Part shown: in pieces, positions 23,271-30,676 of the stretch
Numbering within the stretch: position 1 is the stretch's first letter
How the letters are laid out: the number at the start of each line of letters is the position of its first letter
Source: a virus
IMG/VR virus record: IMGVR_UViG_3300010158_000199
Span: 1-33,700 of that record
Direction: 5' to 3' (one strand)
Length of the DNA stretch: 33,700 nt
Program-made: the position numbers and the translations under genes
Notes under the pieces: generated by a model
Told to the model about the DNA's origin: nothing
The model's database searches: none
What the model saw: only the letters and a program-made list of their open reading frames with translations

Positions 23271-24176
23271 ATGACTGGTTTAGGTGCGTATGAGACATCG
23301 TACTTCAGCACACCGTCAGCAACCCTTGACCCGACGCTCTTCCAAGGGCGTCACTTGCAGTCCTGGGTGCGTCAAGGCGTAATGTCTTTACTTAATGACT
23401 TTTTGAGTCAAAAGTATCATCATGCCGAATTATGGACGCACCCTTGGCTTGCAGGGTCAGGGGTTTCTTATCAATGGTCAGCCTCTCGTCAGCCTGCTGA
23501 CCTAGACTGCCTAGTAGGCGTGAACTTTGTACAGTTCCGCAAGGCTAATCCTGCCTTCACTGGTCTTAGTGACAAAGAGATTGCCGCCCAACTAAACGAA
23601 GAGTTTAAATCTGAATTACAGCCAGATACCGAAAACTGGAATGGCTACGAACTTACTTTTTATGTAAACCCAACCGCTACGGACATCCGCTCCATAAAGC
23701 CGTACGCTGCGTACGACCTCAAATACGATGAGTGGACTGTAACTCCTAGCGAAAACTCTAAAGCCCCCTCTAAGCCAGAATGGCAGAGTGTGGCTCATGG
23801 AGATGCCATGATGACTAACCAAGTCGTGACTAGGTTTACTACCGCCAAGAATGACTTAACTGTGGCTACCAATCCAGCCGCTAGACGCAATGCTGAGACC
23901 CGCCTTTGGTCAGCAGGAGCACAGGGCAATGCCCTATTCAATGAAATCCATGACAACAGAGCACTAGCCTTTAGTGCTAATGGAGAAGGCTATAACGACT
24001 TCCATAACTATCGTTGGCAAGCAGGCAAAAGCACTGGAGCAATCCAAGCCTTGCGAACAATTAGGGAAAACATGAAGGGCATGCTACAAGAAAAAAATAG
24101 TTCCACTTATGGAGTGGAATTTCCAGATTCGGCTACGCTTATCAGAAGAGCCGCCCTACAAAGAAATGAGCAATAA
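23271..24176 (+). CDS. putative nucleotidyltransferase-fold protein
   Basis: 301 residues. GSGVSYQW (G62, S63) followed 13 residues later by D77-L-D79-CLVGV matches the GS...DxD metal-binding pattern of nucleotidyltransferases, and IRSIKPYAAYDL supplies the later strand. I recall similar proteins in actinophages and actinobacterial genomes. The last 120 residues are helical with Arg (AARRNAETRLW). Possible roles: transferring a nucleotide to tRNA, protein or DNA bases. It heads a closely spaced set with a HAD-like and a TGT-like gene. Activity is inference. Confidence 0.5.
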   Translation: MTGLGAYETSYFSTPSATLDPTLFQGRHLQSWVRQGVMSLLNDFLSQKYHHAELWTHPWLAGSGVSYQWSASRQPADLDCLVGVNFVQFRKANPAFTGLSDKEIAAQLNEEFKSELQPDTENWNGYELTFYVNPTATDIRSIKPYAAYDLKYDEWTVTPSENSKAPSKPEWQSVAHGDAMMTNQVVTRFTTAKNDLTVATNPAARRNAETRLWSAGAQGNALFNEIHDNRALAFSANGEGYNDFHNYRWQAGKSTGAIQALRTIRENMKGMLQEKNSSTYGVEFPDSATLIRRAALQRNEQ

Positions 24177-24931
24177 TGGCTAAGAAAAAACTTGACCTTA
24201 GTAAGCCAATAGACGTGCCTGTATCTCCATCAGGTCTCCCAACAAAAACTAACGGGTTTATTCGTGCAGCCCAAGACACTAGCCTACAACGCTTTAGAAG
24301 TACTGGTGCAGCCATGCGTGAGCAGTTCAGGATGCTAATGGCACAAGCCAAAGACAGAGCATCAGGGTTACCTGTGAAAGACCGACAAGAGAAATTGAAC
24401 GAGCCCCTAGAAATGGGTGGAGTAGTCCCAGTGACTATAGACCAAAGCAAAGTAGGAGATGAGGTATACCAGTGGTCTGATAGAACCCCTAACTCACGTC
24501 TAAACCAAAAATTAAAACAGCACCTAATTGATTCGGATTATGTGGCAACCAAGGCTTCAACAGGTCATTACGCAAAGTTAGCCCAAAATGAAATTACCTA
24601 CAAGAATAACATTCCAACCTACTCTGATTTAGGTAACCACTTCCTTAGAGTTCATGCAGGTAACCACCAAGCAGAAGTCAATAGGCTTTCAGACTTAATC
24701 GACAAGAACGACCCACAAACAATTCTGGAGCATGCCGCAGCGGCTGGAGTAAGGGTATTCCATGACACTACCTCCATTGGAAGCCATCGAGTACGAGTAC
24801 TTGTTGCTCCTGGGGTTTATGAAAAAGGCGAAGCAAAGAGGTTTACTAATGACGCTTCAACTCCTATCACTGCTACACAAGATGTGGACAGCCTACCCGA
24901 AGCCGCTAGATACGAAAAAAAGAAAAACTAG
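24176..24931 (+). CDS. unknown protein between NTase-like and HAD-like genes
   Basis: 251 residues. Lys-rich start, helical region with TSLQRFRSTGAAMREQFRMLMAQ, and a mixed C-terminal domain with AGVRVFHDTTSIGSHRVRVLVAPGVY, where two strands flank a HD...S.G.H segment. I do not recognise it. TAATG overlap with the NTase-like gene and a five-base gap to the next gene suggest it belongs functionally to that set. Confidence 0.55.
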   Translation: MAKKKLDLSKPIDVPVSPSGLPTKTNGFIRAAQDTSLQRFRSTGAAMREQFRMLMAQAKDRASGLPVKDRQEKLNEPLEMGGVVPVTIDQSKVGDEVYQWSDRTPNSRLNQKLKQHLIDSDYVATKASTGHYAKLAQNEITYKNNIPTYSDLGNHFLRVHAGNHQAEVNRLSDLIDKNDPQTILEHAAAAGVRVFHDTTSIGSHRVRVLVAPGVYEKGEAKRFTNDASTPITATQDVDSLPEAARYEKKKN

Positions 24932-24936
24932 TCTAA

Positions 24937-25422
24937 ATGCAAATACTCGTAGAACTAGATGGCGTACTAAGAAACAAAGACGATGGCATTATCTCCACAG
25001 GAGTGCTTACATACTCCATGCTTACTGCCTATAACCGAATGACTATCATGTCAACCAGCACCGAAGAAGACACCCTTCGCTGGTTAAATGTCAATAAGGT
25101 TGTAGATGTGGACAACATCATAGACTCCTCTGTTGCTTTGGAGGGCGAAGACCTTGCGGAGCGACAAATCAACTTTGCTCGAAGCAGAGGTGCTATTGAC
25201 TTGTTTATTACCAGTAATCCTAAGTTGTGGGCTTACGCTTTTGACTTAGGTATTACCTCCATAATGTTTGGAGTACCTTCTTACATCCGCCCTGAGTTCC
25301 GTCCAGATGCACCTAAAAAGGTTCGTTCTTGGGACTCTATCCAAGAGGCTATTGACCGACAGAACGAGGCTAGGGTCAAAGACTTGCGTCTTACTCGCAG
25401 CACCGATGTGAGTTTTGAATGA
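24937..25422 (+). CDS. HAD-like protein with altered motif I
   Basis: 161 residues. MQILVELDGVLRNKDD resembles HAD motif I (hhhhDxDGx), but the first, nucleophilic Asp is Glu (E-L-D-G). TIMSTST fits motif II (Ser/Thr), and IDLFITSNPKLWAYAFDLGITSIMFG fits the motif III/IV region with the Asp pair replaced. It would be either a binding protein with HAD fold or an enzyme with unusual chemistry. Its stop overlaps the start of the TGT-like gene (ATGA), so the two are probably made in step. Confidence 0.6.
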   Translation: MQILVELDGVLRNKDDGIISTGVLTYSMLTAYNRMTIMSTSTEEDTLRWLNVNKVVDVDNIIDSSVALEGEDLAERQINFARSRGAIDLFITSNPKLWAYAFDLGITSIMFGVPSYIRPEFRPDAPKKVRSWDSIQEAIDRQNEARVKDLRLTRSTDVSFE

Positions 25423-26891
25423 TTATTTTCAATGGTGTGGAGATTCCCTCCAATAGAATTCTTCTGGAGAAGTGTGGAGTTCAGCATGTAATGCTCAACT
25501 ACTGGGGGCTCCGTAAGCGGGGACTTCCTAAGACTAAGGCTTATCTAGTAGGCGAACATTTCTATCCAAACATGAAGGTATGGATAGACTCTGGAGCCTC
25601 TTCTGCGGACGAAGCCAACTTGTCTAAAGAAGAACTGCTTGAATACGCAGCGGATTATGAAGAGTTTATCTCCTACAACTATGAGCGTATTTCAGGCTGG
25701 GTTGAGTTTGACAGTCAAGTCTTAGGGCTTGAATGGGTAGAACAACAACGCTACACCCAAGGGGCGGACCCTAAGCGATGGGTTGTATGGAGAGAAAAAT
25801 ACGGAACCCCTAAACTTCAAAACTGGGCTACGGAGTTCCCAAACATTGCAATCCCTTACGAGACTATTGAGTCTATGACCTCGCTATCAGGCATTGTTCG
25901 AGGCTTGAAGAGCCGTCTCAATGTAGACTTCCATGCTCTTGCAACGGCAAAGCCAGACAACCTTCGTCAAATACCTTTCTCCACAACCTCCACACTGTCT
26001 TGGATAAGCCCTATGAGGCGTGGTGAGACCATCATTTGGGATGGTCAGAAACTTGTTCGTTATCCAAAAAACATGAAGGCACAGGCTCGTCCACGCTACA
26101 AGGCTTTGTTAGAAAAAGAAGGCTTTGACTTTCAGAAGTTTGTGGATGACGACACTTTAGAAGCAACCAAAGTGGCAGTCTGGTCTTACTTACAACTCGA
26201 AGCCAGCATGAAGAAAGGCAATCACATGTCCCAGTTAGCCGATAGTAATGACGACCCCCTATACACAGGTTTGATGCAAACAGGGGTAGGTGCTTCTAAT
26301 AACAGTGGTTCTGAGACTCTCAAACAAGAACATACAGAACTTGTCCAAAGAGACCCTAAAGACATCTCTCCATTGCCTGTTTTTGGCTACCAAATGAAGA
26401 CCATTGTGGAGACTGAAAATGGTCATGATGTGCTCAAAGATGTGCCTGTTGTGCATTCTCAAAGTGCCTCTTTACGCAACTGCAACACCTGCTTTGTCGC
26501 AGCGAACTGCCCTGCTTTCAAGCCCGATAATACCTGTGCTTTCAACTTGCCTGTGGAGGTAAAGACTAAAGACCAACTCAAGTCTTTGCTCACTACAATC
26601 ATCGAGATGCAGGGTCAGAGAGTAGCATTCATGCGGTTTGCAGAGGAAATGAATGGTGGCTATGCAGACCCAAATGTGTCTCAAGAAGTAGACCGCCTAT
26701 TCAAACTTGTAAAGTCTATGAAGGAACTTGATGAAAACAAAGAGTTCATTCGCATCACTGCGGAGAGGCAATCTAGTGGTGGTGTTTTGAGTGCAATCTT
26801 TGGTGATAGAGCACAGGCTTTACGAGAGATGAACCAGCCTCTAAATGAAGAAGAAACCACAAAGATTATCCGTAACTCACTGGAAAACTAG
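25419..26891 (+). CDS. TGT/DpdA-like TIM-barrel protein with C-terminal cysteine domain
   Basis: 490 residues. VWIDSGA (54-60), EFDSQVLGLEWVEQQR, IVRGLKSRLNVDFHALATAKP and FSTTSTLSWI (187-196) follow the order seen in phage proteins related to tRNA-guanine transglycosylase and DpdA, which exchange guanine for 7-deazaguanine in DNA. The usual TGT zinc cysteines are missing. Instead a C-terminal domain has C355-x2-C358-x5-C364-x8-C373 (NTCFVAANCPAFKPDNTC), able to bind zinc or an iron-sulfur cluster, followed by helices. No 7-deazaguanine synthesis genes are in the window, so the base source would be the host. Family placement is from memory of motif order. Confidence 0.55.
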   Translation: MIIFNGVEIPSNRILLEKCGVQHVMLNYWGLRKRGLPKTKAYLVGEHFYPNMKVWIDSGASSADEANLSKEELLEYAADYEEFISYNYERISGWVEFDSQVLGLEWVEQQRYTQGADPKRWVVWREKYGTPKLQNWATEFPNIAIPYETIESMTSLSGIVRGLKSRLNVDFHALATAKPDNLRQIPFSTTSTLSWISPMRRGETIIWDGQKLVRYPKNMKAQARPRYKALLEKEGFDFQKFVDDDTLEATKVAVWSYLQLEASMKKGNHMSQLADSNDDPLYTGLMQTGVGASNNSGSETLKQEHTELVQRDPKDISPLPVFGYQMKTIVETENGHDVLKDVPVVHSQSASLRNCNTCFVAANCPAFKPDNTCAFNLPVEVKTKDQLKSLLTTIIEMQGQRVAFMRFAEEMNGGYADPNVSQEVDRLFKLVKSMKELDENKEFIRITAERQSSGGVLSAIFGDRAQALREMNQPLNEEETTKIIRNSLEN

Positions 26892-26898
26892 GCTTTCT

Positions 26899-26913
26899 TA
26901 CTAGCCGATAGTA
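26899..26913 (+). promoter_or_regulatory. short hairpin between TGT-like and HNH genes
   Basis: TACTA (26899-26903) pairs with TAGTA (26909-26913) around GCCGA in the 36-base gap before the HNH gene; TTAGGA, the ribosome site, follows directly. The stem is only 5 bp, so this could be chance. Confidence 0.2.
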
Positions 26914-26927
26914 CTTAGGAACAATAC

Positions 26928-27287
26928 ATGAAACTAGGTCCAGACAAAAATGATGTCATTTACATCGAAAATGAGACCAGTGAAAAAGCACTTCAACAGT
27001 CGTATTCTCTAAAAAAGTATCTTTATGGAATAAGCAAAGAAGACTATCTTTCTCTTGTGGAGAAACAAGGCTCTAAGTGTGCTTCTTGTGGAGATGATGC
27101 TACTGGTGCTGAACATACGCTACACATTGACCACAACCATGAAACTAATGAGATACGAGGGTTGCTTTGTGCTGGTTGTAATACGGCTTTAGGTTGGCTT
27201 CATGATGACCCAGTTAGGATTACTAAACTTGCGGAGTATCTCCATAACTCTGGTACTGGTATGTTTATCCCTGAAAAATCTTCCTAG
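26928..27287 (+). CDS. endonuclease VII-type HNH endonuclease
   Basis: 119 residues. C51-x2-C54 and C81-x2-C84 hold the zinc, and HIDHNH (66-71) is the His-Me-finger catalytic motif, followed by IRGLLCAGCNTALGWLHDDP, the exact layout of the recombination endonuclease VII family. Members either resolve junctions (T4 gp49) or act as free-standing homing endonucleases. Position directly before the ribonucleotide reductase gene favours the homing interpretation, since nrd genes are frequent targets. The N-terminal 30 residues are a short extension with no dimerisation helices, shorter than T4 gp49. Confidence 0.85.
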   Translation: MKLGPDKNDVIYIENETSEKALQQSYSLKKYLYGISKEDYLSLVEKQGSKCASCGDDATGAEHTLHIDHNHETNEIRGLLCAGCNTALGWLHDDPVRITKLAEYLHNSGTGMFIPEKSS

Positions 27288-27383
27288 ATTTGTGAAGTTA
27301 GCAGAAGGGTTGTAGGCTTCTACCACCGACAATAGAACTCCCACAATCGTGGAGTATTTATCTAAAACAAGAAATGGTGGTCT
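27288..27383 (+). promoter_or_regulatory. structured leader before the ribonucleotide reductase gene
   Basis: A 96-base non-coding gap, one of the longest in the window. GTAG-gctt-CTAC and ACTCCCAC-aatc-GTGGAGT (one bulged C) are two possible hairpins. No T run follows, so neither is a clear terminator. No B12 riboswitch consensus is visible, and the leader is shorter than such riboswitches. It could hold a promoter or an RNA switch; I see no convincing -35/-10 pair. Confidence 0.3.
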
Positions 27384-29420
27384 ATGACTATGTTCTCATT
27401 CCGTCTCGCAGAAGACTTTGTAACAACCTATAAGGACAAGAAGCCACCTTTTGGCTATAAGGATGTTGCTGGCAACTCCGTAGGTGAAATCACCTTTCTT
27501 CGCACTTACTCTCGCAAAAAGCCAGATGGCTCTAAGGAAACTTGGGCTGAAGTCTGTGAGCGTGTAATCAACGGGATGTATTCCCTCCAGAAGGACTGGG
27601 CTAAGTCTTCTAGGCTTCCATGGAGCGATGCTAAGGCGGCTGCCAGTGCTAAGGAGGCTTACGACCGCTTATTCAACTTGAAGTGGACACCTCCAGGTCG
27701 TGGGCTTTGGGTCATGGGCACGGAAATCGTAAACAAGCAACGAAACTCAGCGGCTTTGCAAAACTGTGCTTTCGTATCCACTCTGGAAATGACTAAGAAC
27801 AACCCAGCCAAGCCTTTTGCTTTCCTTATGGAGGCTTCTATGCTGGGCGTAGGTGTGGGCTTTGATGACAAGGGTGCTGACAAGGGCTTTGAAATCTATG
27901 CTCCATCATCTCCACAGGAGTACCTCATCCCTGACACTCGTGAAGGTTGGGCAGAGAGCACTACGGCTCTCATCAACTCTTTCTTGAAGCCAGACCAGCC
28001 TCTATGGAGTTTCAACTACGATGAAATCCGTCCTTATGGAGCACCTATTGCTACCTTTGGTGGAACGGCTGCGGGACACGAGCCTCTTTTGAAACTCCAC
28101 GAGCAAATCGCAAAGATGTTTGCTGGACGCAAAGGTGAAAGGCTTTCTCGCAAAGACATTGCTGACATTGGAAACATGATTGGTGTCTGTGTAGTCTCTG
28201 GAAATGTGAGGCGTTCTGCTGAACTGCTCATTGGTCGCATTGACGATGAGGACTTCTTGAACTTGAAGAACGCTGAACGCTTCCCAGAGCGTAACTCTTA
28301 TGACCCTGAAGCCCCAGGATGGGCTTGGATGAGTAACAACTCCGTAGAAGTCTCCGTAGGAACAAACTTTGACTCCATAGTGGAGGGTATTGTGCGTAAT
28401 GGAGAACCTGGAGTTATCTGGATGGACACATCTAAGGCTTATGGAAGGCTTGTGGATGCTCCAAACAACAAGGACTGGCGAGTCATGGGCTATAACCCTT
28501 GTGCTGAACAGTCTTTGGAGTCTTTCGAAATGTGTACTCTTGTCGAGACTTACTTGAACAGACATGACTCTTTAGAAGACTTCAAGAGAACTTTGAAGTT
28601 TGCTTATCTTTACGCCAAGACTGTGACTTTGCTTCCTACACACTGGGAAGAGACCAACGCCATCATGCAACGCAACAGGCGTATTGGAACCTCCATAAGT
28701 GGCGTGGCAAACTTTGCTGACAACAAGGGGCATCATGTGCTTCGTCAGTGGATGGACGAGGGCTATGCAACTGTCAAGGGCTACGACCAGACTTACAGTG
28801 AATGGCTTGGTATTCGTGAGAGCATCAAGATGACTACTGTGAAGCCTTCTGGAACTGTCTCTATCTTGGCTGGTGAAAGTCCAGGAGTTCATTGGACTTC
28901 TGGAGGTAAGTTCTTCAATCGTGCAATACGCTTTGCTAACAACGACCCTATGCTCCCGTTGTTCAAGATGGCTAACTACACTGTGGAGCCTGCATCCGAG
29001 AGTCCAGCCACTACCTCAGTGGTATTCTTTCCTATCAAAACTGATGCTAAACGCTCCGAGAAGGAGGTCTCAGTCTTTGAAAAGATGGCTTTAGCCTCCA
29101 CAGCACAACGCTACTGGAGCGATAACTCCGTAAGCGTGACTGTTACTTTCGATGTGGAGACAGAGTCAGACCAAATCGGTACTGTGCTCCACATGTACGA
29201 TGGTCAAATGAAGACTGTTTCGTTCTTGCCTATGGGTAACATGACTTATCCGCAGATGCCTTACACGCAGATTACGGAAGACGAGTACGAGGCTTATGCT
29301 ATGAAACTCTTTCCGATTGACTTTGCTGGAGTCTATGGAGGTCTTGGTGTGGAGGCTATTGGTGAGGCTTACTGCACCACCGATGCTTGTGAAATCAAAC
29401 TCATAAAGGACAACCAGTAA
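27384..29420 (+). CDS. nrdJ-like: class II adenosylcobalamin-dependent ribonucleotide reductase
   Basis: 678 residues. Active-site cysteines: C128 (QNCAFVST) and C384 (FEMCTL) as the redox pair, C373 in NPCAEQ as the thiyl radical site, with N371 and E375. The C-terminus has CTTDAC, the CxxxxC shuttle of monomeric ribonucleoside-triphosphate reductase (Lactobacillus type, about 739 residues). PPGRGLWVMG and VKPSGTVSILAGESPGVH are further family signatures. It converts NTPs to dNTPs using coenzyme B12 and so works without oxygen. It needs host cobalamin and thioredoxin-like reductant. It ends just before a bidirectional terminator shared with the leftward operon. Confidence 0.93.
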   Translation: MTMFSFRLAEDFVTTYKDKKPPFGYKDVAGNSVGEITFLRTYSRKKPDGSKETWAEVCERVINGMYSLQKDWAKSSRLPWSDAKAAASAKEAYDRLFNLKWTPPGRGLWVMGTEIVNKQRNSAALQNCAFVSTLEMTKNNPAKPFAFLMEASMLGVGVGFDDKGADKGFEIYAPSSPQEYLIPDTREGWAESTTALINSFLKPDQPLWSFNYDEIRPYGAPIATFGGTAAGHEPLLKLHEQIAKMFAGRKGERLSRKDIADIGNMIGVCVVSGNVRRSAELLIGRIDDEDFLNLKNAERFPERNSYDPEAPGWAWMSNNSVEVSVGTNFDSIVEGIVRNGEPGVIWMDTSKAYGRLVDAPNNKDWRVMGYNPCAEQSLESFEMCTLVETYLNRHDSLEDFKRTLKFAYLYAKTVTLLPTHWEETNAIMQRNRRIGTSISGVANFADNKGHHVLRQWMDEGYATVKGYDQTYSEWLGIRESIKMTTVKPSGTVSILAGESPGVHWTSGGKFFNRAIRFANNDPMLPLFKMANYTVEPASESPATTSVVFFPIKTDAKRSEKEVSVFEKMALASTAQRYWSDNSVSVTVTFDVETESDQIGTVLHMYDGQMKTVSFLPMGNMTYPQMPYTQITEDEYEAYAMKLFPIDFAGVYGGLGVEAIGEAYCTTDACEIKLIKDNQ

Positions 29421-29430
29421 CTTTTGGGTA

Positions 29431-29475
29431 TAAAAAAAGCCCCATGACCAACAGGTCATGGGGCTCTTTTCTTAT
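29431..29475. terminator. bidirectional intrinsic terminator between converging units
   Basis: AGCCCCATGACC (29438-29449) and GGTCATGGGGCT (29454-29465) form a perfect 12-bp stem with tetraloop AACA. TCTTTTCTT follows on the plus strand, and AAAAAAA precedes the stem (29432-29438), giving a T run for leftward transcripts. It stops both the reductase transcript and the integrase operon, whose stop codon is at 29472. Confidence 0.92.
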
Positions 29476-30584
29476 AGGAACTCATTGGCTACTTCTGATG
29501 CCTTTGAGGTCTGGTGTCGTAGACGATGCAAATAGCGTTCAGTAGTGCTTATGCTTTGATGCCCAAGGCGTTCTTTGACTTCATGCACATCTATGCCTCC
29601 TTTGAGGAGCAAAGTTGCATTGGCATGTCGTAAGTCGTGAGTTCTTGGGAACCAGTTTATGGAGGACTTGTCTATTGCTGACCTCCACATACGCCTCCAT
29701 GTGTCCCTAGGGAGATGGTTGCTAGTGTTTGCGGAGGTCTTCTCCACATCCACAGTGCTTGCTATAAGGCTTTTACTAAAAAGTAAGTCCTTACGCTCCA
29801 GACCATGAACTTGTGCATGAGTCAGCAACTCTTTCATGAACTCCGCACTGACTACTACTAGCCTGCGATGCCCAGATTTAGTTGCTGGAATAACCCTGAA
29901 CCTATCCCCATTGTTGGCTTTAGCCCCGAGGTCAGAGACCCTACGCTGGACATAGACCTCGTTTGATTTCTCATTGAGGTCTTTTACTCTTACCTCCGTA
30001 GCCTCTCCATAACGACAACCAGTAAGTGCCAAGAATGTGGCAAACAACTTACTGGAGTCACTAGGGAGGTGGCTAAGGATGTCTTTGAACTCGTCAGGCT
30101 CCAGTACATTACGGAGTTCATTGCTGTCGAGTTGTTTGATTTTGATTTTGTGAGTTGGGTTCGCATCTAGTTGGTCAGCCTCCACAAGGTCTTGCAGTGC
30201 GGAGCCTAATGCTGACTTGGCTTGAATGCGAGTTGCACTACCGATGCCATCTTGACGGAGAGTCTCCAGCATTTCACGCACAGTTACACGCTTGATGCTA
30301 TTGACCTTACGCTTACCCAGCACAGGTAGAACATGGGTGACAAGTACCGAGGTGTAGTTCTTCTTGGTAATCGGCAGGAGGTCGGCTTTAGGGAGCCAAG
30401 CCTTGATGTATTGCTCCAAGGTCATGTTTACCCTGTACGAGCCCTGTATGCCCAGTTTCTCGGCTATTTGGGCTTGCTCCAGTGCCTCTTCCCGACTGGA
30501 GAATGTACCAGCCGAGCATCGGGTGCCTGACTTGTCACGATAGTAACCTGTGTGGCGTTCGCCACGACTAATCGTGTATGCCAT
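29472..30584 (-). CDS. int: tyrosine integrase
   Basis: 370 residues. Arm-binding-like N-terminus (TGYYRDKSGTRCSAGTFSSREEA), SAM-like core-binding domain about 53-145, catalytic domain after 155. Catalytic residues: R191 (GCRYGEA), K236, H316 and R319 (HDLRHANATLL), H342 (GHQS), Y351 (ERYLHR). It would recombine phage attP with a host attB. It is the last gene of the leftward operon, which also holds two HTH regulators. A ribosome site (AGGAA) precedes the ATG. No attP core could be identified beside it; the 92-base gap upstream and the terminator downstream are the places to look. No excisionase is clear, though the MerR-like protein at 7069 is a candidate. Confidence 0.95.
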   Translation of the reverse strand: MAYTISRGERHTGYYRDKSGTRCSAGTFSSREEALEQAQIAEKLGIQGSYRVNMTLEQYIKAWLPKADLLPITKKNYTSVLVTHVLPVLGKRKVNSIKRVTVREMLETLRQDGIGSATRIQAKSALGSALQDLVEADQLDANPTHKIKIKQLDSNELRNVLEPDEFKDILSHLPSDSSKLFATFLALTGCRYGEATEVRVKDLNEKSNEVYVQRRVSDLGAKANNGDRFRVIPATKSGHRRLVVVSAEFMKELLTHAQVHGLERKDLLFSKSLIASTVDVEKTSANTSNHLPRDTWRRMWRSAIDKSSINWFPRTHDLRHANATLLLKGGIDVHEVKERLGHQSISTTERYLHRLRHQTSKASEVANEFL

Positions 30585-30676
30585 TGCGGTTCCTGAACGC
30601 TGGGTGCCTACGCTTTGACCGCTCTTTTAGGATTTGCTCCAAAGAGAGTTCTACGATTTGCTTACGCTTGGTACGC
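30585..30676. other. non-coding gap upstream of integrase
   Basis: 92 bases between whiB and int on the leftward unit, the only real gap in that operon. One minus-strand frame is open across it (encoding an Arg/Lys-rich segment) but has no ATG or GTG start and no ribosome site, so it is not called. It could contain attP arm sites or an int-specific promoter; no tRNA-like core or clear repeat is visible. Confidence 0.3.

Noticed and set aside
28002-28565. Long open frame on the minus strand inside the reductase gene
   Set aside because: It is antisense to a strongly conserved reductase with intact catalytic motifs and has no ribosome site or neighbours on that strand.
30585-30676. attP core next to integrase
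   Set aside because: No tRNA-like or repeated core is visible and the host sequence is not available, so no attachment site can be assigned.
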